Of a stretch of 64,000 nt of DNA, positions 53,880-63,038 are shown one piece after another (positions within the stretch are counted from its first letter, which is position 1; every line of letters begins with the position of its first letter). The stretch spans positions 372,001 to 436,000 of the forward strand of contig JAQMWT010000390.1 in assembly GCA_029834535.1 (NCBI GenBank), written 5' to 3'. This stretch comes from Chrysophaeum taylorii (lineage: Eukaryota; Sar; Pelagophyceae; Pelagomonadales; Pelagomonadaceae). Position numbers and translations under genes: made by a program. Below the pieces are notes generated by a model. It worked only from the letters and a program-made list of their open reading frames with translations, was not told where the DNA came from and made no database searches.

Positions 53880-54290
53880 GCACTGTAGGTGAACTTACTG
53901 GGACCAGATGAACTTACGGGGTTTAGAGATTGGGCCTAGGTAAACTGAGTGACCAGGTGAACTGACTGGGACCAGGTGAGCTTACTGGGTTTAGAGATTG
54001 GGACTAGGTGAACTGAATGACCAGGTGAGCTTACTGAGACCAGGTGAACTTACTGGGGTTCTTAGAGTAAACGCAAAGGCTGGCGGCGCGTGCGGATCAA
54101 AGCAGCTTGGCTTGGCGGGGGTGAGAGCGGCGCGCTCGAAGGAGAGTGGGGTGAGTGGGTGTGAGCACGAGTGAGTTTGCGCCAGGTTAGAGATTGGGAC
54201 TAAGTGAACTAACCGACCAGGTGAACTTAATGAGACCAGGTGAACTTACTAGGGTTAGAGATTGGGACTAGGTGAACTTACTGGCCTGTA
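53880..54290 (+). repeat. Tandem array of GACCAGGTGAACTTACTGGG-type units
   Basis: A ~20-bp unit (ACCAGGTGAACTTACTGGG with variants) alternates with TTTAGAGATTGGGACTAGG over about 170 bp, is interrupted by unique sequence near 54070-54180, and resumes to 54285. No coding potential. Confidence 0.85.
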
Positions 54291-54549
54291 CTTGTCAGAA
54301 GACTATTTGATTCCGTAGAAAGAAAGAAGATGGGTAAGGAAGAGATCATGTTCTCAACGGACGGATAAGAGTAAGAGGCAACAGATTTCTCTACACCCCC
54401 TTCGAGATGTCTCAAGCGCAAGGTGCGACAATAGAGCATCTCTTGAGAAGATGATGATGAAGGAAAAAGAAGATAAAATAGAAAAAAAGGAGTACAGTCT
54501 TGATGGTCACAGATGTCACATACGAAGCATCAAGAGTGTAAGACATGTC

Positions 54550-54828
54550 TTAGGACTTGGATTTGGTGGAGCTGAGAGTCGACTTGACGCTTTTGAACAG
54601 AGCATTACGAAACACTGGTACAACAGACAGTGTGTTAGGATTATCTGAGGTGGTAGACATCGTCACTGGTTCGAGAGTATCGGTATCGTCGTCGTCAGCT
54701 TCTGTTGTAAGGTGGTTAACACCAATTGCAGGATGGTGTGGTACCATGCGAAATGTAAGTGCAAGTAAAGCACTCAGAATGGATGGCACCAATGAGTCAA
54801 GTTTTAGAGTATCCAGTTGTGTTTCCAA
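54550..54828 (-). pseudogene. Terminal coding fragment downstream of the Copia RNase H region
   Basis: A short open frame of about 92 codons following the coiled-coil frame at 54870-55877 in a different phase, so it may be the frameshifted continuation of that protein. It ends in a Ser/Lys-rich tail. No family is recognised. Confidence 0.3.
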
Positions 54829-54869
54829 GGAGTGGACTCAGCGAACGGATCTGAGAAGATAGAAGGGTC

Positions 54870-56545
54870 TTACGATTCATATGCTAAGGGAATACTTTGA
54901 CGACACGAGAGCAGATTGTCACGCAGATGATGGAGGTGATCGTCCGGGGAGGCGTGATTGGCAGCATATTGGTCATAAGCTGTAAGAGTTAAGCGAGACA
55001 GCAGCTCTGTGATCTTGTACAGTGTTATGAGTAACACGTGTGCATTGGCAGTAGGAGGAAAGAGCCGGTTCTCCAGGGACGTGTTTGAGGCAATGGCAGC
55101 CTGTAGATCAGTGCGCAGAGATAGATTTTCAGCGCTGAGGGTGTTGACTTTGCGGATATATAGGCGAAGAGTTGCCTGGAGTTGCTCGACTTGCTGATGT
55201 AAGGCATCGACATGAGCCGAGGCAGAAGAAGCAGGGTGTGTCGATGGCGAGGTCCTTTCCAGGGTAGGTTCTGATGTGGAGAGTGAGGAGTTTAACGACG
55301 TCTCGGTCAACACATGCTGTGCAAGTAGGGGGTATTTCGCGTTTAGAAAGCGTAGAAAGTCTTGATGTTCTGCCGGAGTATAAGTGGGGCCGAACATTAC
55401 ATCCAGGAGTGTTGGCGGTATTGTATCATCTGAGGATGATACGTAGTCGTCAAGATGTTGTACCCACGATTGGGCAACAGTATTAATCACATGGTGGGAT
55501 TTGGAGGGCTTGAACATAGCCTGAGCTTTGCGACTCTGTGTTCGAACAAGAGTTACAAGAAAGTTAAGATGCTCAAGGTGCATCTGTGTAATAAGCCGAA
55601 GATCCAGTGCGAATGGCAGTTGATTGGTGGAATCTGTGGCTGCATCGGATACAGATAGGATTAAATGAGCAAGTGACGGGTATTGCGCTAGATTGCTAGT
55701 CAAAAGAGTATATAGCTCCTTTGGCAAATGATAGGTGCGTATGATGGTCGCGCGTATATGACCAGCTGAGCACGCATCACAGGGGGATTGGAAGGAAGTA
55801 GTATTGCGGGCACATACAGTAGGTTGTATGGGCACATGATCGGTGCTGTGACAAGCATGTTGTGACGAGCACAGCAAATGTTCATGGTAATAGTCGAAAT
55901 GGGGATGTGATCATTCTTCTTATGGTCGTCCGTGTTGAGGTGACTCAGCACTTCAGTGGGGAGTTCACGAGGTGTTTGTGCCTTGGAACTGTATGTGGTA
56001 GAGACAAGGAAGGTTGGTTGTCCCAAATTGTTGAGGCATTGCGTACAGAAGGATGACAAAATGAAACGTTCGCGTTTGGGGCCTCTGTAGCAGCCAATAG
56101 AAGCAATAGCAGGAGCAGCTTCCCAAGGTATAGTAATGGGTAGGCGCATGGATATGAATGTTGTTAGTTCCACAAACAGTGAAAGGTCAGTAGACTCATA
56201 GATCGAGTTGAGTGCCGTAGCGATTTCCGCTCGCATAAAAGAAGAGAGAAATGGGGTGGCAGGGACACGGAAGTTCTCAAAGAGAGAGATTCCCCGTTCA
56301 AACAGGGGAAAATCCATGTTGAGGCCATCCTGGAGTGTTGGCGATTGAGGTAAAGTATGTTCGGCTGGTGTCGGTGCGACAGCAGCAGCCTGGGAGGTAG
56401 CAGTAGTAACAGCGATCATGGGCTGTCGCTTTTGCGACAACCTGGGAGAAGGTTCGGCCGTGGAGAGCGAGCGTGGAATTGTCCTACGAACGACTGGAGA
56501 GATGCCACGGCCACGGGAGTGCCAAGAAAAAGACATGAGCGACAC
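54870..56545 (-). pseudogene. Extra coding region after RNase H: Cys/His-rich segment plus coiled coil
   Basis: Two overlapping minus frames, 56545-55700 and 55877-54870, together look like one broken protein. The first carries FPLFERGISLFENFRVPATP and FILSSFCTQCLNNLGQ. The second carries a Cys/His-rich stretch (HEHLLCSSQHACHSTDH, then CDACSAGH), the boundary-type peptide LTETSLNS at 55287-55310 and a coiled coil (VDALHQQVEQLQATLRLYIR). The switch of frame occurs near 55880. It could be a 3' extra ORF of the Copia element or the Gag of an adjacent copy. No membrane segment suggesting an envelope protein is seen. Confidence 0.45.
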
Positions 56546-56637
56546 TCACAAGCGCACAAAAAATTGTGGCAAAAGAAGGTAGGGCCAGGGCTAGTTTGCT
56601 AGTTTAACGACGTTGCGGTCACTAGGGTTAGGCATCT

Positions 56638-57630
56638 TCAATCCTGTAAAGGATTGTCGTCAGAGGCATGATGCATACCGAGTAGAGAGCGAAAGGTGGA
56701 GAACTCAGCAGCAAGTGGCTTTGTAAAACCATCCGCCACGTTCAGCTTGCCGGGAACATGATGGACCCGTATTTTCTGAGGCGATATGTACTCACGAATC
56801 TTAAACCATCTGGTCGACAGTGCCTTGGATCGAGAGGGCCCATCTGGGTTATTAGAGGTGTGAACAGCGGCAGCATTGTCAGACAAAAGAGGTACGCTTC
56901 TGATGAAGCGCATATCTTCAGCAATTGGGTTGTCATTGTCATCGAAGTCGACAGGGTCAGCGGTGTTCTCACCATTAGCATTGTTGACGTAGAAGGTGGG
57001 GTTGACGACAAAGGAGAGCTTGCGTAGCCAAACAGCTTCATCAGCACAAATACTGAGGGCAATCAACTCAGCTTCGTGAGTTGAGCAGGAGACAATCGGT
57101 TGAAGTTTGCTTTTCCAACCAATAAGGCAGTTGAAAAGATAGAAGACAAACCCGGTGGTAGATTTCCTATCTTCCTGTGCTAAGGAAGGGGCATTGTCAG
57201 CGTCAACCATGGCAACTAAGGGGTCAAACTGTCCAGTAGATACATCCTGCGGTTAGTAGTCGACCACAGTGGATAGATCAACTCGATTAGCGGAGACAGT
57301 GCGAAGGTGAGCTTCAATGGCATTACCTTTAGGATGGAACCAGAGGCGAAGTGAGCGGTTTTCCGGCTTCTTGAGGTAGCGAAGCAAATGCTCTAGCATT
57401 TGGACGTGAACATACGTGGGTGCATGCATACCACGCGAACATCTGCCCAAGGCTTGCGAGAAGTCAGGTCTGCAGGCCACTTGCATGAACACCAGCTTGC
57501 CAAGAGGTGGCAAAGTGCGAATTGATGTACAACTCTGTTTCAGAGCTGGGAGTGCCATCTTTATACTTGAAGGACGATGACATAGGATATTTAAGCGGGG
57601 TCAGTTGCTGCAAGACAGGGTGATCAGCGA
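56638..57630 (-). pseudogene. Copia RNase H and RT-RNase H connection (frameshifted)
   Basis: After the RT frame ends near 57636, homologous peptides continue in two other frames: DGTPSSETELYINSHFA, then KLVFMQVACRPDFSQALG and MLEHLLRYLKKPENRSLRLW (the Copia 'tether' region). Next comes RNase H: MVDADNAPSLAQEDRKSTTG, CSTHEAELIALSICADEAVW, VPLLSDNAAAVHTSN, IRVHHVPGKLNVADGFTKPL. The catalytic Asp/Glu positions are present. The frame stops at a TGA near 56636, but in-frame sequence continues for 13 codons to the fourth boundary peptide. Confidence 0.85.
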
Positions 57631-57635
57631 AGAGT

Positions 57636-60600
57636 TCATCCAGGTTGCACATCCAGAGAGATGGAACCGTCAGATGTGCGACACACACGCATGCCTAGGA
57701 GGGTATGGACAGGTTCAAACTGCTCTACAGCATACCGTTTGTGGAGGGCATCCTGTAACTCAGTACGAAGAGTGTCGTCATTGGACACAATAACAATGTC
57801 GTCTACAGACAGACTGCATACGACGAACTTAGCACGTGCGGATACTCGAGCATATAGGCAAGAGTCCGAATGCAGGCGTTTGTAGCCAAGGCTACGGAAG
57901 AAGCCGCCTATCTCTTTGTTCCAAAGAGATGGTGATTGCCGAAGTCCGTAAAGTGACTTCAGCAGTTTCGGTAGACGTCGGTCCTTGTACTTAGCGTCAT
58001 CGGGGTCGATAAGCTTGATGCCGTCTGGTAACTGAACATAGACGTTGGCATCAATGTCAGACTGAACGAAGGCGTTCGGGACGTCTGCATGGTAGACAGG
58101 CAATTGCTTGTATGCTGCAATAGCCAGTAGTACCCGGATTGCGGTCATTGTGGCCATGGGGCTGAAGGTGCCAAAGAAATCGGCACCAAGAGATGCTAGG
58201 AAACCGCGTAGCACGAGGCGAGCCTTGTGCTTAACGTATTTGCCTGCAGAGTCTGTTTTAATCTTCAGCACCATCCTGCTGTCAATCGGACGAGAGACAC
58301 CGTCGGGTAAGGAAAGTTTGAAGCAGCCAAAGCGGATAATGTCGTGGAGTTCCTTGGCGATGGCCTTGAGGTAGGCGTGCCTGTTTTCAGGCGACAAACC
58401 GTGGAGACACTTGAGTTTATATTCGTCAATGGAAACGTCAGCTTCTTGGACCTTATATTCGTCAGGACCAACAATGGCTGGTGAATTATAGTTTAGCGAC
58501 GTTGCGGTCGAGGCAGTGTGCGCAACTTCAGGATAAGCGGAAACAGCGTCAGTAGGAGTAGGAGAAGCAGATTCCAGTTGAATATGGATAGTAGGGTCGG
58601 TGTGTAAGACCTGGGTGATAAACTCTGTAGAGACCAGAAGGTATTCCTCCAAGTCAGCCAGAGATGCAGAAGTAGCGCCAAACTCGGAGGAGTTGTGATC
58701 AATAAAGCTGGTCGGCGCCAGGTACGTAAGTGCATATTGTAAGGAAGAAGTGCCAAAGGCAGCAGCGTGTTCAGTGAACGCAGATAAAAGGGGCTGAGGA
58801 ATGGGGCACGTAGGTGAACCATCAGCAGTTAAAAAGGTTGCAGCTGGGATGCTGGATGCGCACTTGGCGTGGGCGAAGTAACCATCGACGTGCGGGTAGC
58901 GGGCAAGGAAGTCAGTGCGCAACGGGAGAAGAAGACGAGCTAACAACGCATGTTCCCCCTCTGAGCAGAGAGCAGACCAGAGGATACCACCATTGAGATG
59001 AAGGGCGGAGAGGGCGGGAGACTTGAACGTAAGAAAGTGGTGGCGAAGATCCCAGCGGAAATCGGCGAGTTTGCCACCAGCGGCTTTGTAAGCACCAATA
59101 GTAGACGCTTGCAGCCGGGCTTGGATATTTTTCATAGAAGTTGCCTTGCGGGTGTTAGGTTGTTTGGAACCTGGGACAAGAATGAGGTCATCTTGTGCAA
59201 AAAGGTCTTTGTAAGAAGGAAGCAAGGGCGGCGGTGACATAGAGCCAGAATCGTCGGCGAGAGCGTCAGAAGAGGGAGAAGAAGCAGGAGCAGGGGACGA
59301 AGAAGGAGCTGAAGGAGGTGGGGAGTGCCCCCTCTGAGGATGAGGAGTCCGTGTCCCCCTCTGAATGACATGGTCTTGGATAGCGGCGTGGGGTGTGAGC
59401 GAGAAAGGCGCGGGAGGAGCGTGAGGCGGAGGAGCAAGTTCAGGATCAGGAGTAGGATGCTGAAGCATGTAGAGGAATTGCAGCTTGGACGAAACACGAA
59501 TTTGTCCGTTTTCAGGGTTGAGGACGACGTCAGCGAGATGGTCGACGCGTGGGGAGACGAGCGGGTTTTGCGCGTTGGCGCAACAGAGATATAAGTATTT
59601 GCGGCGGCACGGTTCCCACTTGTGGTGTTCGTGGGGCTCCAATAGAAGGTAACATTCAGCGCCAAAAATCTTGAGCATGTCATGTTGGGGAGTGTTGAGT
59701 TGGTTGTAGAGTAGCTGTTGCGGACTCAGGATAGCATGATGAATGCGCTCGAGCGTGGCGTTCGGGAGAAGGTTGTAGCTTTGGACGGTGTGTATCACCG
59801 CCCACGGAAACATGATGGCTGGTTCCACGATCTTGGCGCCACGATAGTGAGCATTAAGGAGAGAACGAAGGCGAGTTGAGGAGGCGGAGGCGATGAAACC
59901 GATGGCGGACTCAACTTCAAAGTTAAAGTGGTGCATGTATGGCGGGAAAGCGATGAGTTGAATGCCCTTATCGACGCGGTACGGGGAGGTAATGTGCTGG
60001 CTAAAGTAGGGCTTGAAGGCATCGGAGTAGAGGGTGCGCATGTGCACGTTGAGTTGTGTACGACAGAAGTCATACACAAAATCCAGAGCTTGAGTGAACT
60101 CCGTGGCGTTGGTGGTGCGTGTAAAGTACACCAAGAGAAATTTCGAAATGAGTTCCTTGAAGACGATGATATGTGTGAAGCCTCCCCATTCGGATGGGAT
60201 GGTCACATAGCCGCCGTCGCACGCCCAGACTTCGCCGGCTTTGTGAGTTTGCTCAAAAGAAGGCTTGGTCGCATTGAAATGCTTGTGCGGGTGGCGCTTG
60301 TTGTGTGCGATGCAGTCGGTGCATAAGTCGCGATATGGTATGTCAGAAGCAGAGAATCCAGGGCGAGCAAGTACGTTGGGGGCCTTGGCAGCGACGTTGT
60401 CGGGGCAGTGGTGCACCCGGTGGAAGCGATTGGCACGTTCTTTGGCATTGAGATATTCGGTAGATCCGTGTGCGAAGGACTTACGAGGAATGGGATGAGC
60501 GGGAATATGACGTTTGCGCCGAACATCGAACTTGAGTTCGGTATCTAAGGCAGGGGGCGGTGCGTCGTCATCCTGGTGCGCAGCAGGGTCACTTGGAGGT

Positions 60601-60749
60601 GCATCCTCATCATCACGAGTAGCGAGAGTATCTTCGTAGGACGAAGATATATAGTTTAACGACATTTCGGTCAAGCAGTTGCTGGAAATCGACATCATAA
60701 AGTGCCAAAGACAAGGTATCTGTGCTGCACGTGGTGGAAGCTTGATCAA
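57636..60749 (-). CDS. Copia Pol: integrase and reverse transcriptase (open 1,037-codon frame)
   Basis: Integrase: HHCC-like zinc motif (HRVHHC ... CTDCIAH) and a D,D,E core (EVWACDGGYVTIP, RTLYSDAFKPYF, FNFEVESAIGF), followed by a long Pro/Ser-rich linker with a boundary peptide (STATSLNY at 58488-58511). RT of the RVT_2 type: RMVLKIKTDSAGKYVKHKAR, HADVPNAFVQSDID, LKSLYGLRQSPSLWNKEI, and CSLSVDDIVIVSND, where the usual YVDD is SVDD. Catalytic Asp residues are kept. The frame begins with another boundary peptide (LTEMSLNY at 60651-60674) just after the methyltransferase, as expected for a polyprotein rather than a free start codon. Confidence 0.92.
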   Translation of the reverse strand: MIKLPPRAAQIPCLWHFMMSISSNCLTEMSLNYISSSYEDTLATRDDEDAPPSDPAAHQDDDAPPPALDTELKFDVRRKRHIPAHPIPRKSFAHGSTEYLNAKERANRFHRVHHCPDNVAAKAPNVLARPGFSASDIPYRDLCTDCIAHNKRHPHKHFNATKPSFEQTHKAGEVWACDGGYVTIPSEWGGFTHIIVFKELISKFLLVYFTRTTNATEFTQALDFVYDFCRTQLNVHMRTLYSDAFKPYFSQHITSPYRVDKGIQLIAFPPYMHHFNFEVESAIGFIASASSTRLRSLLNAHYRGAKIVEPAIMFPWAVIHTVQSYNLLPNATLERIHHAILSPQQLLYNQLNTPQHDMLKIFGAECYLLLEPHEHHKWEPCRRKYLYLCCANAQNPLVSPRVDHLADVVLNPENGQIRVSSKLQFLYMLQHPTPDPELAPPPHAPPAPFSLTPHAAIQDHVIQRGTRTPHPQRGHSPPPSAPSSSPAPASSPSSDALADDSGSMSPPPLLPSYKDLFAQDDLILVPGSKQPNTRKATSMKNIQARLQASTIGAYKAAGGKLADFRWDLRHHFLTFKSPALSALHLNGGILWSALCSEGEHALLARLLLPLRTDFLARYPHVDGYFAHAKCASSIPAATFLTADGSPTCPIPQPLLSAFTEHAAAFGTSSLQYALTYLAPTSFIDHNSSEFGATSASLADLEEYLLVSTEFITQVLHTDPTIHIQLESASPTPTDAVSAYPEVAHTASTATSLNYNSPAIVGPDEYKVQEADVSIDEYKLKCLHGLSPENRHAYLKAIAKELHDIIRFGCFKLSLPDGVSRPIDSRMVLKIKTDSAGKYVKHKARLVLRGFLASLGADFFGTFSPMATMTAIRVLLAIAAYKQLPVYHADVPNAFVQSDIDANVYVQLPDGIKLIDPDDAKYKDRRLPKLLKSLYGLRQSPSLWNKEIGGFFRSLGYKRLHSDSCLYARVSARAKFVVCSLSVDDIVIVSNDDTLRTELQDALHKRYAVEQFEPVHTLLGMRVCRTSDGSISLDVQPG

Positions 60750-60859
60750 CGGTCATGAAATTGGATACATAGGATTTCTTCGTCACGGCAGCAGTATGTT
60801 GGAAGGTAGGGTCCAACATAAGGGATTTAATATCGGCAACGAGGAGCGAAAGGTGCTTG

Positions 60860-62590
60860 TACAGAGTGCTGTACGTACCGGCAGGCAGAGCATTGCTGAG
60901 CATGTCACAGCAAAGGTCATGGCGTAGAGACAAGAGGAAAGATTCCTGTTGTTTGGTGTGGTTGTTAGCACGAATCAACTCCGGTCGAGTGGGGTAGCGT
61001 AATTTCCCGTTGCGAGGGTCAAGTAAAATAATATTGGCGTACCCTCGGACGGTGGGCAATGGAGCAAGCATAGAGTGGATTTTAGAGCCGAGTTTGCGGT
61101 CACTTCCACGAAGGTACCCTATATAGCGACTATGAGATAAGTGGTGATCTTCCAGAGCAAAATGAGAATCCTTGTAGTCGAAAGAGTTGTCGGTGGCCTT
61201 GTAGGTAAGGCAGCCAGGCATCACAAGAGAGCATCTGGACAAGAGCTTTTGTATGGCGGTGCCATAGGTGGCAGCGGAGCCAACTTGGGAGGGCTTGGAC
61301 TATCCACAAGTAACCCATAAACGGCTCCAGATATATGGACCTGTCCCGATCGCGGGGGATGTAGGAAGCAGTGAACGTATACGTGCTTCCAATGCGTCAA
61401 TGGAAGCATGATATTTGGTGGTGGCGTTCTCTATGGTGAGGTTGCCGTCAGAGTGGTGGCCACCAGTTAAGAAGTGGGAGTTGTGTGATGTTGATGAGGT
61501 TGTAAGTAGTAACCTGTGTGACGGTTGGTTAGTTTCGAAAACGGTTATGTAATAGGACACAGGAGTGGGTGAGTTAGTGTGTAATCTGGCAAACAAGTTA
61601 TAGAGGATTGTAAAAACCTTGACGTGTATAGTAGGTTGCATTAGGTAGCGGCTCCATAGAGGAGCGTTTAAAGCACAGCTGATGATAAGTACACTCGGAT
61701 TGAACAGAGTGAGTACGTTGCTCGTGAGCCTGTTGTGAGTGAAGGCGAAGCAGTAACATATTGAGGGATTCAAGGTCAGCCATAGTAAGCTGAACAGAAC
61801 CTGTGCGAGAGTAAGGTGCAAACGTTTTAGGAACGGGGATATATGGAGGATCGGGGAACACCCGGATCCAGTCTTTGGATACGTGTTTAGGTAGCCAAAG
61901 GCGCTTGGGAATAGCTTGTAGATCATCCACGATCTTTAGGAAGGGGCGTGGATGGAGGATAGGCCACGACAATAATTTAATTGGTCCAGTAGAATACCTG
62001 CGTGCGATGCATATCCATCTTTCTCTAGATTGGTAGTCGCCACAGAGGTAGGTCGGGAACCTATCAACAACATCGACACAGTAATCGAGTGTAGTATGGA
62101 TGAGATTGGCCACAGTGATGTGGTCTTGATGACAGTACTTATGCGGAGGCGTCATCTCAGCCAGTAGTACCAAGGGCTGGAGTAACTTGATGACAGACAG
62201 CATGCTGTCGAAAAGAGAATCGTCCAGCAGGCTGTGTAAGTCTTCTGTCTTATGCTGCTTTAGTAGATTCCTGTTCGTGCAGGGAGGAGTAATCTCAATT
62301 ATATCACAATAGAATTTGCGCCTTTCCTCTGGTGAAATTAGGTGAAGATGGTTAATAAAGGCGGGGAGAGATTCAAATAATAATACAGTAGGGAAACGGT
62401 GGCGTAACATACGAACAAGCGTATCATCAGACTCAACAACAACTTTTACATTGATATTTAAGCCTAAGTCATTAGTGGCTTGAGACAGGAACGCCGGAGT
62501 TGACAAACCAGAACAAAGTAACATGACAGAGGGTTTGCGGAGATTGGACTCTTGTGAGAGAAACACTGGGCGCGAGAGTATTCAGGTTAA
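60860..62590 (-). pseudogene. C5 cytosine DNA methyltransferase domain captured by the retrotransposon
   Basis: Motifs in order on the minus strand: I, SVMLLCSGLSTPAFLSQATN (~62460-62535); IV, IIEITPPCTN with the catalytic PPC Cys (~62275-62305); VI, LVLLAEMTPPH (~62141-62170; usual ENV is AEM); VIII, GDYQSRERWICIAR (~62000-62041); IX-like, GKLRYPTRPELIRANN (~60965-61005); X, DMLSNALPAGTYSTL (~60865-60910; usual GNAVP). A ~330-residue target-recognition region separates VIII from IX. The copy is broken by a frame change near 61600 and a TAG near 61302. It lies between protease and integrase and ends about 200 bp before a boundary peptide, so it was part of the polyprotein. Cytosine methylation is inferred from motifs only. 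Confidence 0.75.
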
Positions 62591-62965
62591 TGGCGGTGTG
62601 TTTTGCTGAACAAACTTGTTCTGTTTCCGAAGATTGAGAACCAAAGGGCGAATCCACGGGCGATCTGGTAAAACTCTTTGGAGTAGGTAGTTGTAGTATG
62701 CCAGTAGATCCCTGTTTTCATGGTATCGTTTGAGCGGAAATGCGGGGAAACGAAGTTCGAGTTGCTTGTCGCGAGCGATGTTGTAGGTGAGACAAGGGAG
62801 AGCAGGTAAATTAGCTGCTATGTAGTGTATGGGAATACGTACATCTTTGTCTATGCGGCTCGTGACAGCGCTGAGCTTTGGCTCAGCTCGATCATTGAAC
62901 ACAGTGGTCAGGTTCGTCTGGTTCCACTCGAGCATGCTCAGGATAGCGAGATGTCGGTCGTGCAC
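62582..62965 (-). pseudogene. Copia segment between protease and methyltransferase
   Basis: Open frame of about 127 codons in the same phase as the first part of the methyltransferase, separated from it by a single TGA near 62583. It reads RIPIHYIAANLPALPCLTYN and YYNYLLQRVLPDRPWIRPLV, with no recognised domain. It may be the N-terminal extension of the methyltransferase or the end of the protease region. Confidence 0.5.
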
Positions 62966-63038
62966 TGGCTGAAGACATAAAGCGAAGTCGATCTTAACAT
63001 AGCCAACTTGTGGATGATCTGGTAGGGGAACAACGATG

